The notes beneath the pieces were generated by a model. It ran no database searches and was not told the origin of the DNA. It worked only from the letters and a program-made list of their open reading frames with translations. Below, in pieces: positions 50,239-60,036 of a DNA stretch of 64,000 nt (position 1 is its first letter; each line of letters begins with the position of its first letter). The position numbers and the translations under genes are program-made. Origin of the DNA: Amycolatopsis vastitatis. GTDB taxonomy: Bacteria > Actinomycetota > Actinomycetes > Mycobacteriales > Pseudonocardiaceae. Location: positions 104,913-168,912 of the forward strand of contig NZ_NMUL01000022.1 in NCBI RefSeq assembly GCF_002234595.1, given 5' to 3'.

Positions 50239-53128
50239 AACCTTCCCCGGGCTGCTGCGTGACCGCGCGGCCCGCGAACCCGATCGCGTCGCGATGCGCG
50301 TCGGCGGCGAAGCGCTGACCTTCGGCGCCTGGCACGACCGGGCGGCGCGGATCGCGGCCGGGCTCGACGTCCGGCGCGGCGAACGGGTCGGGCTGCTCTT
50401 CGATGAGCACGACTGGCTCGACTTCGCGACCGCCTACGTCGGGGTGCAGGCGGCCGGAGCCGTCGCGATGCCGATCTCGGCACGCACGCCCAACCCCGAA
50501 ATCACCAGGCTGCTCGCCGACTTCGGCGCGGCGGACCTGATCCACGGCACCGGTCTCGCACCCGAGAAAGGGCGGCCGCTCCCGGACGTCGTCGCGGATC
50601 GGCCGGGCGGGGTCGACGTCCGGCCCGGTGACCTGGCCCAGATCCTGTTCACCTCGGGAACGACGGGCAGGCCGAAAGGTGTCAGCGCCACCCACGCCAA
50701 CCTGACCTACGGCTACCACCCCCGGATGCGGCGGCGGCCGCTCGCCCACTCGAAGCTGTTCCTGCACGCCTTCCCGCTCGGCACCAACGCGGCGCAGACG
50801 ATGCTGTTCAACGCCCTCACCGCCGAGCCCGCCGCCCTGGTCCTCCCCCGGTTCGACGCCGAGGAGTTCTGCAAGCTCGTCGAAACCGAACGGGCCGGGA
50901 CCGCGTTCCTGGTCCCCGCCATGGCGATCGACCTCGTCGCGAGCGGCGCGCCGGACCGGTACGACCTGTCGTCGGTGCTGCTGCTCGGCTCGACCGCCGC
51001 CGCACTGCCGCCGGAGATCGCCAAGACCCTGGCGGGAATGTTCCCCAACGCGGACATCGTCAACTACTACAGCTCGACCGAGGCCGCGCCTGCCCAGACG
51101 GTGATGATCTTCGACCCGGACCGGCCGGCGGCGGTCGGGCAGCCCGCGGACGGCGATCTGCGGATCACCGACGCCGCCGGCCACCCGCTGCCGACCGGCG
51201 AAACCGGCGAGGTCTGGCTGCGCTCCCCGACCACCGCGCGGACCTACTTCGGCGACGCGAACGCGGCTTCGGCGGTGTTCCGCGACGGCTGGGTCCGCAT
51301 GGGCGACCTCGGCCGGCTCGACGACGAGGGCTACCTCTACCTCGTCGACCGCGAGAGCGACGTGATCAAGTCCGGCGCGTTCAAGATCTCGACCCTGCGG
51401 ATCGAGGCGGAGCTGTACGCGCACCCGGACGTCCGCGCGGCCGCCGTTCTCGGACTGCCGCATCCCGTGCTCGGCTCGGTGCCCGCCGCGGCCGTCGTCC
51501 TGCGCCGCCCGCTGCCGGTCGAGGACCTGCGGGCGTTCGCGGCGGCGCGGCTGGCGCGGCACGAGATCCCGGCGCGCTGGCTGATCGTCGGCGCGCTGCC
51601 CCGCAACGACGCCGGGAAGGTGCTCAAGCGGTCACTCCGGAGCCTCTTCGACGCCCCCGCCGAGCCCGCCGCCCCGGCCTCCGGCACCGAGGCGCGGCTC
51701 GCCCGGCTCTGGGCGCGGGCGCTCGGCCGGGACGTCCCGGCGGGCGCGGACTTCTTCGCCGCGGGCGGCGATTCGTTCGCCGCCGCCCGGTTCGCCGCGC
51801 TCGCGGCCGAGGAGTTCGGCGTCGAAGTACCCGTGTCCTTCGTGTTCGACTTCCCCGATCTCGCCGCCCAGGCCGCCCGCCTGGCCGACCAGCGCCCCGC
51901 TGCCGGAGTACAGGTCGACGTGCCGGACGGGGTCCCGCTCAGCTCCCTCCAGGAGTACTTCCTGCGGTGGCTCGGCGAGACGGCCGAGCCGCGGGCCGTG
52001 TCGGCGGTCGCGGTGGCCATCCGGATCACCGACCTGCTCGACGTCCCGGCGCTGCGCCGCGCGCTGGACGACGTCGCCGCCCGGCACGACGCGTTGCGCA
52101 CGGTGTTCCCCGGCAAGAAGGCCGTGGTGCTGGACCGCTGCGAGCCGGACTTCGACGTGATCCTCGCGGACGATCCGGTGCGGCAGGCGTGTGCCGAGCT
52201 GGAGCGGCCGTTCGATCTCGCACACGGCCCGCTCGTCCGTGCGCTGGTGATCGAGGAAGGCCCGGAGGAGTTCGTGCTGGTGCTCGGCGTGCACCACCTC
52301 GTCTTCGACGGCCACTCGATGGGCGTGCTGCTGCGCGAACTCGGCGAATGCTACGCGGGCCAGGGCCACCGGCTGCCCCCGGCGGCCCGCGCGGCCGACG
52401 TCTCGGCTTGGGCGCGGACCCGCTGGCCGGAGGCACGCGAATTCTGGCGGCGCACTCTCGACGGCGCCCCGCCCACCCTCCCCGGCGCACCGCGCTCGGC
52501 CGAAGTTCCGGCGTTCGAAGGACATTCCGTCGCGTTCGAGATCCCCGTGGAAGCGGCCGAGCGGCTGCGCGCGGCAGTCGCCGAGCGGCGCGCGACCGTC
52601 TACATGGGCCTGCTTGCGGTGTGGGCCAAGGCGATGGCGGAGTGGGCGGGCAGCGACGAGGTCGTCGTGATGTCCCCGCTGCCCGGGCGCACCAAGCCGG
52701 AGTTCGACACCGTGGTCGGCTGCCTGGTCCAGTCGCTGCTGCTGCGTATCGACGTCGCCGACGATCCGCCGTTCGAGGAGCTGCTCCCCCGCGTCCGGCA
52801 GGTCGTGCTCGACGCGACCGAGCACCAGTACTACCCGTACGAGGAGTTCAGCCGCCGGATCCCGCAGCCGGCCTGGCTGCGCTTCGAACGCTGGGGCGGG
52901 CCGGTGCACTTCCCCGGCCTCGAATCCGGACCGGTCGGGCTGCCGCGCGAGCTGATGTTCTCGTGGCCCATGCCGGGCCCCGACCTGAGCGTGCCGGAAC
53001 TGGCGCTCACCGAGCACCCGGACGGCCGGATCACCGGCTGGCTCGTGCACAACCGGCTCACCTACGAGCCGTCGGCGATCGACCGGCTGGCCGAGCTTCT
53101 CCTGGCCCGGCTGAAGGAGGTGCGATGA
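50231..53128 (+). CDS. NRPS A-T-C protein with acyl-CoA-ligase-like A domain
   Basis: This 965-residue protein has an adenylation domain at residues 1 to about 480 (FTSGTTGRPKGVSATH, NYYSSTEAAPAQT, NDAGKVLKRSL). A T domain follows with Ser in FFAAGGDSFAAARF (about 513), then a C domain from about 565 with HHLVFDG. The A domain looks more like FadD-type acyl-CoA ligases than amino-acid activators and lacks the conserved Asp of an amino-acid pocket, so it probably loads a carboxylic acid starter. The C domain is C-terminal and the next protein also begins with C. The stop overlaps that next ATG. Confidence 0.85.
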   Translation: MAETFPGLLRDRAAREPDRVAMRVGGEALTFGAWHDRAARIAAGLDVRRGERVGLLFDEHDWLDFATAYVGVQAAGAVAMPISARTPNPEITRLLADFGAADLIHGTGLAPEKGRPLPDVVADRPGGVDVRPGDLAQILFTSGTTGRPKGVSATHANLTYGYHPRMRRRPLAHSKLFLHAFPLGTNAAQTMLFNALTAEPAALVLPRFDAEEFCKLVETERAGTAFLVPAMAIDLVASGAPDRYDLSSVLLLGSTAAALPPEIAKTLAGMFPNADIVNYYSSTEAAPAQTVMIFDPDRPAAVGQPADGDLRITDAAGHPLPTGETGEVWLRSPTTARTYFGDANAASAVFRDGWVRMGDLGRLDDEGYLYLVDRESDVIKSGAFKISTLRIEAELYAHPDVRAAAVLGLPHPVLGSVPAAAVVLRRPLPVEDLRAFAAARLARHEIPARWLIVGALPRNDAGKVLKRSLRSLFDAPAEPAAPASGTEARLARLWARALGRDVPAGADFFAAGGDSFAAARFAALAAEEFGVEVPVSFVFDFPDLAAQAARLADQRPAAGVQVDVPDGVPLSSLQEYFLRWLGETAEPRAVSAVAVAIRITDLLDVPALRRALDDVAARHDALRTVFPGKKAVVLDRCEPDFDVILADDPVRQACAELERPFDLAHGPLVRALVIEEGPEEFVLVLGVHHLVFDGHSMGVLLRELGECYAGQGHRLPPAARAADVSAWARTRWPEAREFWRRTLDGAPPTLPGAPRSAEVPAFEGHSVAFEIPVEAAERLRAAVAERRATVYMGLLAVWAKAMAEWAGSDEVVVMSPLPGRTKPEFDTVVGCLVQSLLLRIDVADDPPFEELLPRVRQVVLDATEHQYYPYEEFSRRIPQPAWLRFERWGGPVHFPGLESGPVGLPRELMFSWPMPGPDLSVPELALTEHPDGRITGWLVHNRLTYEPSAIDRLAELLLARLKEVR

Positions 53129-56100
53129 GGCAGACATCGTTGGCCCAGAACGGGATCTGGTTCACCGAGCGCGCGGTCGACGCGGGGTCGGCGTACCACA
53201 TCCCGCTGTCCGTCGTCCTGCGCGGCGACCTCGACACGGACGCGCTGGCCGCGGCGTGCGGCGACGTCGTCACGCGGCATCCGCTGCTCGCGTGCGGACT
53301 GTCCGAAAGCGACGGTGTGCTCACCCTCGTCGCCACGGATCCGCCGGTCCTGGAACGCGCGGCAGGCACCCGGCGTGAGCTGATCACGCGGCCGTTCGGT
53401 GACGGACCCCTCGCGAGGTTCATCCTGCTCGAGGGGCACGAGCTGCTGATCGTGGTGCACCACCTGGTGTTCGACGGCGCGTCGAAGGATATCCTCCTGC
53501 GCGATCTGGCCGCCTGCTACAACGCCCGCGTCGCCGGGACCGAGCCGGAACTCCCGGCCGCTCCCCCGGACTACCAGGAGCACGTCGAGGGCGAGACCGA
53601 ACGGGTCGCGGCGGCACTCGAGGGGGCCAAGGCGTTCTGGGCGACGCGGCCGCTCCCGGCGGACGTCGTGCTGCCCGGGCTCGACGGGCCGCCGGACGCG
53701 CACGACGGCGAGTTCGTCAAGCTGACGCTGCCCGCCGGGCTGCGGGAGTCGGCGCGAGAACTCGGGCTGTCGCAGTTCGAGCTGCTGCTCGCCGCGATCC
53801 AGGCACTGCTCTTCCGGTACGGCAACGCGCGGCCGTCGGTGGCGATCGACCTGTCCACGCGCACCCCGCGCCACCGGCACGCGGTCGGCGTGTTCGTCAA
53901 CGAGCTGCCGATCGCGCTCGACGCCGAGGCGGCGACACCGTTCCGGACCTTCGGCGAAGCGGTGCGGGCCGAGCTGCGCGAGCTGTACCGGCACTGGGAA
54001 GTGCCACTCGCGCGGGCGGTACCGGGCATCCGGCCCGCGACCGCGCTCGCGCCGGTGTCGCTGAGCTACCGGGACCGGGCCACCACGCCGGAGTTCACCG
54101 GCCTGGAATCCACTGTGGACTGGACGGAGTTCGCGTTCGCCGCGCGCAACGCGCTGCACTTCCAGGTCGTCGCCGGGGACGGCGAGCCCGCCCTGATCCT
54201 GCAGTACAGCAGCCGCCGGATCGGCCACGCCGACGTCAGCCGGATCGGCGAGCACCTCCGGACACTGCTCGACGCCGTGGTCGCGGCGCCGGACACGCCG
54301 CTCGGCGAGCTGGCGATGCTCGGCGAGACCGAGCTGGCGAACGTCCTGTCCGCGTGGAACGACACCGCGGCCGACTTCCCCGAGACCACGCTGACCGCGA
54401 TGATCGAAGCGCAGGCGGCGCGGACGCCGGACGCCGTGGCTGTCACTTTCGAAGGCGTCGAACTGTCCTATGCGGACCTCGACGCTCGCGCCAACGGCAT
54501 CGCCCGCCTGCTGCGGGAGCAGGGCGTGGGCACCGACGACGTCGTCGCGATCTGCGCCGAGCGCTCACCCGAGCTGGTCGTCGGGCTGCTTTCCGTTCTC
54601 AAGGCCGGGGCGGCCTACCTCCCGCTGGATCCCGAGTACCCGGCGGAGCGGCTCGCGTTCATGCTCTCCGACGCCAAGCCCGCCGCGATCCTCACCCAGC
54701 GCCGCCTGCTCGACGAGCTGCCGCCGCTGGAGCGCAAGCCGATCCAGCTCGACGACGTCGTCCGCGGCGAGCGGCCGGATCCCGTCGCGGGCCCGGACAA
54801 CGCGGCCTACGTCATCTACACCTCGGGCTCGACCGGCCGCCCGAAGGGCGTGGTCACCGGCCACCGCGCGATCGTCAACCGGCTGCACTGGATGCAGAAG
54901 ACCTACGGGCTCGGTGCCGACGACGTGGTGCTGCAGAAGACCCCGGTGAGCTTCGACGTCTCGGTGTGGGAGCTGTTCTGGCCGCTGACCACCGGCGCCC
55001 GGCTGACGCTCGCCAAGCCGGGCGGCCACAAGGACGCCGCCTATCTCCAAAGCCTGATCGCCGCGGGCGTCACGACCGTCCACTTCGTCCCTTCGATGCT
55101 GGAGGTGTTCCTCGCTGAGGAGGACGCCGGCGCACCGGCTCTGCGCCGGGTGATCTGCAGCGGCGAAGAACTGCCCGCCGACCTCGCGCGCCGGTTCACC
55201 GGCCGCTTCCCCGGCGTCGAGCTGCACAACCTGTACGGCCCGACCGAAGCGGCGATCGACGTCAGCCACTGGCACTGCCGGCCGGACCTCCTGGACGGGC
55301 TGACGCGGGTGCCGATCGGGCGGCCCATCGACAACATCCGGCTGTACGTCCTCGACGCGGACCGGCGGCTCGTTCCGCCGGGCACGCCCGGTGAGCTGCA
55401 CATCGGCGGCGTCGGCGTCGCGCGTGGCTACCTGAACCGGCCCGAGCTGACCGCCGAGCGGTTCGTGCCGGACCCCTTCGAGCCCGGCGCGCGGCTGTAC
55501 CGGACCGGCGACCTGGCGCGCCACCGGCCCGACGGCACCCTCGAGTTCCTCGGCCGGATCGACACCCAGGTCAAGATCCGCGGCCAGCGGGTCGAACTGG
55601 GCGAGATCGAAGCCGCCCTGCGCGGCAGTGATGTGCGCGGCGACGTGCGCGACGCCGTCGTGGCCCTGCGCGAGGACCGGCCTGGCGACCAGCGCCTGGT
55701 CGCCTACCTCGTGGGCGCGACACCGCGGCCCGAGGAGCTGAAGGACCGGCTCAAGCGCATCCTGCCCGACTACATGGTGCCCAGCGCCTACGTCACGCTC
55801 GACGCGTTTCCCCTCACCCCGAACGGAAAACTCGACCGGAAGGCGCTTCCCGCCCCGTCACCGTCCACTGCGGACGCGGGCGGCACCGAGCCGCGCACGG
55901 ACGTCGAGAAGCTGATGGCGCAGCTGTGGCAGGAGGTGCTCGGCCTGGACCGGGTCGGCATCGACGACGACTTCTTCGACCTCGGCGGCCATTCCCTGCT
56001 GGCCACCAAGGTGGTCTCGCGGCTGCGGCGCCGGCTGCCCGAAGGCTCGCCCGGGATCACGGTGATGGACGTCTTCGCGGAGCCGACGATCCGCGAGCTG

Positions 56101-58362
56101 GCCGCGATGATCGAGACGCCGGACGCGGAAAGCCGCGCGGGCAAACGGCTTTACGAGCTGACCCGGCCGATCCCCGATCACGAACGAGTGGTCACGTACA
56201 TCGGCGTGCCGTACGCGGGCACCAGCGCGGTCGTCTTCCAGCCCCTGGCCGACGCGCTGCCGCACGGGTGCACTCTGTTCGCCGTGGCGTTGCCGGGCCA
56301 CGACCCCGGCGTCGTCGAGGAATCGCTGCCGCTGGAGGAAATCGCGCAGGAGTGCGTCGGCGAGATCCTCGAGCGGGTCACCGGTCCCCTGGTCCTCTAC
56401 AGCCACTGCCTGGGCAGCGCGCTGACCACCGAGATCGCGCGCCGGCTGGAGGCGGCCGGGCGGGAGATCGACGCGGTCTACGTCGCCGCGAACTTCCCGT
56501 TCGCGCTGCCGGTGCGGGGCGCGCTCGGCAAGCTGGGGCAGCTGACCAAGCTGAAGCGGCTGCGCAGCGACCGGTCGTGGGCGAACTGGCTGCGCGGCAT
56601 GGGCGCCGACCTCGAAGGCCTGCCGCCCGAAGAGATCCAGCTGATCGTCAAGCTGATGCGCGAGGACGGCGCGAACGCGGAGGACTACTTCTCCGCGCTG
56701 CTCGACACCGGCGCCGCGAAGCTGCGCGCGCCGATCATCTCGGTGGTCGGCGAGCGCGACCCGATCACCGAGTACTACCAGGAGCGGTACCGGGAATGGC
56801 AGATCGTCACCCGGAAGACGGCGCTGGTCGTGCTCGACGAGGCCGGGCACTACTTCCTGCGGTTCCGCCCCGAAGAGCTCGCCGAGATCATCACCAGCAC
56901 GCACCCCGCCCTCGCCGCCGGGACCACGGACAAGCTGACGCACGAGGCCCGCGGCGAGGACGCCAGCTGGTGGTTCGTCGAAGTCTCCGAAGCACCCGAC
57001 GACGTGCCACCGCCACGAACGCCCCAGCCCAGCCTGGGCCGGTTCCTGACGGTCGCGGCGGGTCAGCTCGTGTCGATCACCGGCTCGCAGCTGACCGAAT
57101 ACGCGATTCCCCTGTGGATCTACCTCACCACAGGATCGCTGACGTCATACGCGACGTCGTGGATCTTCGGCATGCTCGGGCTCTTCCTGGCGCCGGTCGC
57201 CGGGGCGATCGTGGACCGGTGCGACCGGCGGAAGGTGATGCTCGCCGCCGACTGCGCGTCCGGCGTCATCCAGGGCGTGTTCGCGCTGATCTACTTCACC
57301 GGGGACCTGAAGATCTGGCAGATCTGGATCGGGCTCGGGCTGCTCTCGGTGGCGCTGGTCTTCCAGCGGCTCGCCTACCAGTCCGCGGTGCCGCAGCTGG
57401 TGCCGAAGCACTTCCTCGGCCACGCCAACGGCGTCGTGCAGCTCTCGACCGGCATCGGCCAGTTCATCGCGCCGCTGCTCGCCGCCGCCGCGATCTCGCT
57501 GTTCAGCCTCGGCGGGATCCTGGTGTTCGACCTGGTCAGCTTCGCGGTCGCAGTCGCCGTCGTCGCCGCGGTCCGGTTCCCGCGGTCGATGCCGCACCGG
57601 CATCGCGAATCGCTCGGGCGCGAGATCGTCAACGGCTGGCGCTATTCGGTCGGCAACCGCTACATCCGCGGCATGGTCGCCTACATGGGGCTGCTCAACA
57701 TCTTCCTGTCCGCGGTGATCCTGCTGATCTTCCCGCTGGTGCTGTCCTTCGGATCGCTGTCCACGGTGGCCACGGTGTCGTTCCTCGGCGGGATCGGTGC
57801 CGCGCTCGGCGGGCTGGCGATGTCGATGTGGGGCGGGCCGGGGCGGCGGCGGATGCGCGGGATGCTGACCGCCGGCGTCGCGATGGGCCTCTGCGGCGCG
57901 TTCGCCGGGCTGCACGCGGGCGTCGCCGTCGTCGCGACCGGGCTGGCCGGGATGTTCTTCTGCGTGGCGCTGGTCAACGGCATCCACGCGACGATCGTGC
58001 AGGTCAAGGTGCCGCAGCGGTACCACGGCCGGGTGTTCGCGCTGGACCAGATGATCGCGTGGTCGACCATCCCGCTCGGGCTGATCGTGGTGGCACCGCT
58101 GGTGATCGGGTTGTTCGAGCCGCTGCTCATGCCCGGCGGTGGGCTCGCCGCGAGCGTCGGCGCGGTGCTCGGGACCGGCCCGGGCCGGGGCATCGGGTTC
58201 AGCTACGTCGTGCTCGGGCTGCTGATCGTCGCGCTCGGCCTGGCGGCGCTGCGCACCCGCGTGCTCTCGCGCTTCGACGAAGACATGCCGGACGCGTTGC
58301 CCGACGACGTCGTGGGCATCCAGGCACTGCGGGAGCGGCGGGGAGAAGGAGCGCGTCGATGA
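53125..58362 (+). CDS. NRPS C-A(Ser)-T-TE fused to an MFS exporter
   Basis: This 1745-residue protein has a C domain (HHLVFDG, about residue 112) and an A domain (TSGSTGRPKGVV at about 566; pocket residues read D-V-W-H-I-S-L-I-D-K, a serine code). A T domain (LGGHSLL, about 953) is followed by a TE whose elbow is SHCLGS, with Cys1095 in place of Ser. Asp in GERDPI and His in DEAGHYF complete the triad. From about residue 1305 a 12-helix MFS domain follows without a break (GQLVSITGSQLTEYAIPLWIYL). One chain would build, release and export the product. The ATG lies behind AAGGAGG and overlaps the previous stop. Confidence 0.88.
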   Translation: MRQTSLAQNGIWFTERAVDAGSAYHIPLSVVLRGDLDTDALAAACGDVVTRHPLLACGLSESDGVLTLVATDPPVLERAAGTRRELITRPFGDGPLARFILLEGHELLIVVHHLVFDGASKDILLRDLAACYNARVAGTEPELPAAPPDYQEHVEGETERVAAALEGAKAFWATRPLPADVVLPGLDGPPDAHDGEFVKLTLPAGLRESARELGLSQFELLLAAIQALLFRYGNARPSVAIDLSTRTPRHRHAVGVFVNELPIALDAEAATPFRTFGEAVRAELRELYRHWEVPLARAVPGIRPATALAPVSLSYRDRATTPEFTGLESTVDWTEFAFAARNALHFQVVAGDGEPALILQYSSRRIGHADVSRIGEHLRTLLDAVVAAPDTPLGELAMLGETELANVLSAWNDTAADFPETTLTAMIEAQAARTPDAVAVTFEGVELSYADLDARANGIARLLREQGVGTDDVVAICAERSPELVVGLLSVLKAGAAYLPLDPEYPAERLAFMLSDAKPAAILTQRRLLDELPPLERKPIQLDDVVRGERPDPVAGPDNAAYVIYTSGSTGRPKGVVTGHRAIVNRLHWMQKTYGLGADDVVLQKTPVSFDVSVWELFWPLTTGARLTLAKPGGHKDAAYLQSLIAAGVTTVHFVPSMLEVFLAEEDAGAPALRRVICSGEELPADLARRFTGRFPGVELHNLYGPTEAAIDVSHWHCRPDLLDGLTRVPIGRPIDNIRLYVLDADRRLVPPGTPGELHIGGVGVARGYLNRPELTAERFVPDPFEPGARLYRTGDLARHRPDGTLEFLGRIDTQVKIRGQRVELGEIEAALRGSDVRGDVRDAVVALREDRPGDQRLVAYLVGATPRPEELKDRLKRILPDYMVPSAYVTLDAFPLTPNGKLDRKALPAPSPSTADAGGTEPRTDVEKLMAQLWQEVLGLDRVGIDDDFFDLGGHSLLATKVVSRLRRRLPEGSPGITVMDVFAEPTIRELAAMIETPDAESRAGKRLYELTRPIPDHERVVTYIGVPYAGTSAVVFQPLADALPHGCTLFAVALPGHDPGVVEESLPLEEIAQECVGEILERVTGPLVLYSHCLGSALTTEIARRLEAAGREIDAVYVAANFPFALPVRGALGKLGQLTKLKRLRSDRSWANWLRGMGADLEGLPPEEIQLIVKLMREDGANAEDYFSALLDTGAAKLRAPIISVVGERDPITEYYQERYREWQIVTRKTALVVLDEAGHYFLRFRPEELAEIITSTHPALAAGTTDKLTHEARGEDASWWFVEVSEAPDDVPPPRTPQPSLGRFLTVAAGQLVSITGSQLTEYAIPLWIYLTTGSLTSYATSWIFGMLGLFLAPVAGAIVDRCDRRKVMLAADCASGVIQGVFALIYFTGDLKIWQIWIGLGLLSVALVFQRLAYQSAVPQLVPKHFLGHANGVVQLSTGIGQFIAPLLAAAAISLFSLGGILVFDLVSFAVAVAVVAAVRFPRSMPHRHRESLGREIVNGWRYSVGNRYIRGMVAYMGLLNIFLSAVILLIFPLVLSFGSLSTVATVSFLGGIGAALGGLAMSMWGGPGRRRMRGMLTAGVAMGLCGAFAGLHAGVAVVATGLAGMFFCVALVNGIHATIVQVKVPQRYHGRVFALDQMIAWSTIPLGLIVVAPLVIGLFEPLLMPGGGLAASVGAVLGTGPGRGIGFSYVVLGLLIVALGLAALRTRVLSRFDEDMPDALPDDVVGIQALRERRGEGARR

Positions 58363-59945
58363 TCGAGCGGGCCTTGGCCACCCACGGCGACCTGCCGGCA
58401 TTGCTCGCGGAGGACGGCACGGTCACCACCTACCGTGAGCTCGCCGCGCAGGTCGACGCGCTGTCCGCCTGGCTGCGTGGTGTCGTGGCACCGGACCAGG
58501 TCGTCGCGGTGGCCGAGGGCAACTCGCCGTCCGCGGTCGCCACGCTGCTCGCGACGGCTTCGGTCGCGGTCTGCGCGCCGCTGCCTCCCGCGCCGTCGGC
58601 GGCGGAACTGCGCGCGCTCGGCGCGTCCGTGGTCATCGCCGGCTCGGCCGAGGCCGACGTTCCGGTGATCCGGCCCTTCGCCGACGTCGGCCGGGTGTCC
58701 GGGCCGCGGTGTTCGGTGCCGGGAACCGCTCTGCTCGTGCGGACCTCCGGCAGCACCGGCGCGGCGAAGCTCGTGCCGCTGCCCGCCGAGGCGGTGCGGC
58801 ACGCGGCGTCGCTCGTCGCCGGGACGCTCGGGCTCACCGCCGCCGATCGCGCGCTGAACGTGCTGCCGCTGCACCACACGCACGGTCTCGTCGGCGTGGT
58901 GCTGTCGACCCTGACCGCCGGGGCGAGCGTCGTCTGCCTGCCGGGCTACCGCGACGAGGGGATGCTCGCCGCGTTCCGCGCGTTCACGCCGACCTGGTAC
59001 AGCGCCGTTCCGGCGATCCACGCGCGAGTGGCCGCGTTCGCCGCCGGCGGGCAGCTCGACGGGCACCGGCTGCGGTTCGCGCGGTCCGCGTCCGCCCCGC
59101 TGCCCGAACCGCTGCGGGTGCGGCTCGGAGAGGCGCTGGGAGTCCCGGTGCTGCAGGCCTACGCGCTGACCGAGGCGCCGGGCGAGATCTGCGCGCACAG
59201 CCCGTCCGTGCCGGTGACGCCGGGCACGGTCGGGCCGCCGGCCGGCTGCGAGGTCTCCGTGCACGCGTCGGGCGAGATCATGGTGCGCGGGCCGCACGTC
59301 TGCCCCGGCTATCTGTCCACGGTGGACGGTCCGCTGATCGGGCACCCCGGCGGCCTGCTGGCCACCGGCGACCTCGGCCGGCTCACCGGCGACGGCGAGC
59401 TGGTGCTGTCCGGACGCCGCGACGACGTGATCAACCGCGCCGGTGAGAAGGTCTTCCCGGAGGAGCTGGAGAACGTCCTGGCCGGGCATCCGGGCGTGAC
59501 CGACGTGGTGGTCGGCGGCGCGGCGGACCCGGTGCTCGGCGAAGCCGTGGTCGCCGTCGTCGCCGGCGACGCGACCGACGACGACCTCCGCCGCCACTGC
59601 TCGCGGACGCCCGGCCGCGGCCCGGACCGGTTCGCGCGGGTCACGGAGATCCCGCGCTCGGCCACGGGCAAGGTGAACCGCCGCGCGCTGGTCGCCTCGC
59701 TCGGCCCGGCGGCCGCCGGGAGCGGCGACGTGCTCGGCGCCGTCGCCGCCATCTGGGCCGAAGTGCTGTTCCTGCGGTCACCCGACCCGGACACCGGCCT
59801 GGACGAGCTGGGCGGCGAGTCGCTGCACGGCGCCCGCATCGAGGCGCTGGTCGCCGACCGCCTCGACGTCCGGCTGCCACCGTCGGCCGTCCTGGACCGG
59901 GGGATCACGATCCGCAAGATGGCGGCCCTGGTCCAGGATTCATGA
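58359..59945 (+). CDS. A-T didomain protein (acyl-CoA-ligase-like)
   Basis: This 528-residue protein has an adenylation domain with RTSGSTGAAKLVPL, LPLHHTHGLVGVVLSTL, ALTEAPGEICAHSP, RRDDVINRAGEKVFPEELE and the A10 Lys in SATGKVNRR. A carrier domain with Ser in DELGGESLHGAR follows at about residues 455-525. As in the first NRPS protein, the A domain resembles acyl-CoA ligases (oxalate/long-chain type) rather than amino-acid A domains. It probably loads a second carboxylic acid onto its own carrier for use by one of the two C domains. The ATG overlaps the stop of the fusion gene (ATGA). Confidence 0.82.
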   Translation: MIERALATHGDLPALLAEDGTVTTYRELAAQVDALSAWLRGVVAPDQVVAVAEGNSPSAVATLLATASVAVCAPLPPAPSAAELRALGASVVIAGSAEADVPVIRPFADVGRVSGPRCSVPGTALLVRTSGSTGAAKLVPLPAEAVRHAASLVAGTLGLTAADRALNVLPLHHTHGLVGVVLSTLTAGASVVCLPGYRDEGMLAAFRAFTPTWYSAVPAIHARVAAFAAGGQLDGHRLRFARSASAPLPEPLRVRLGEALGVPVLQAYALTEAPGEICAHSPSVPVTPGTVGPPAGCEVSVHASGEIMVRGPHVCPGYLSTVDGPLIGHPGGLLATGDLGRLTGDGELVLSGRRDDVINRAGEKVFPEELENVLAGHPGVTDVVVGGAADPVLGEAVVAVVAGDATDDDLRRHCSRTPGRGPDRFARVTEIPRSATGKVNRRALVASLGPAAAGSGDVLGAVAAIWAEVLFLRSPDPDTGLDELGGESLHGARIEALVADRLDVRLPPSAVLDRGITIRKMAALVQDS

Positions 59946-60036
59946 GCCGTCCGGGCGGTTCTCGGCCACGCCCGGCCGCGGCAGACCCCTCGACCGCCAC
60001 CGGCGTCCTGGGCACCGCGGAAGGCGGGCGAGGGGC

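Noticed and set aside
52831..53137. Treating the C-terminal C domain of the first NRPS protein as an epimerase
   Set aside because: Its HHLVFDG motif fits a condensation domain and there are no epimerase-specific motifs that I can see.
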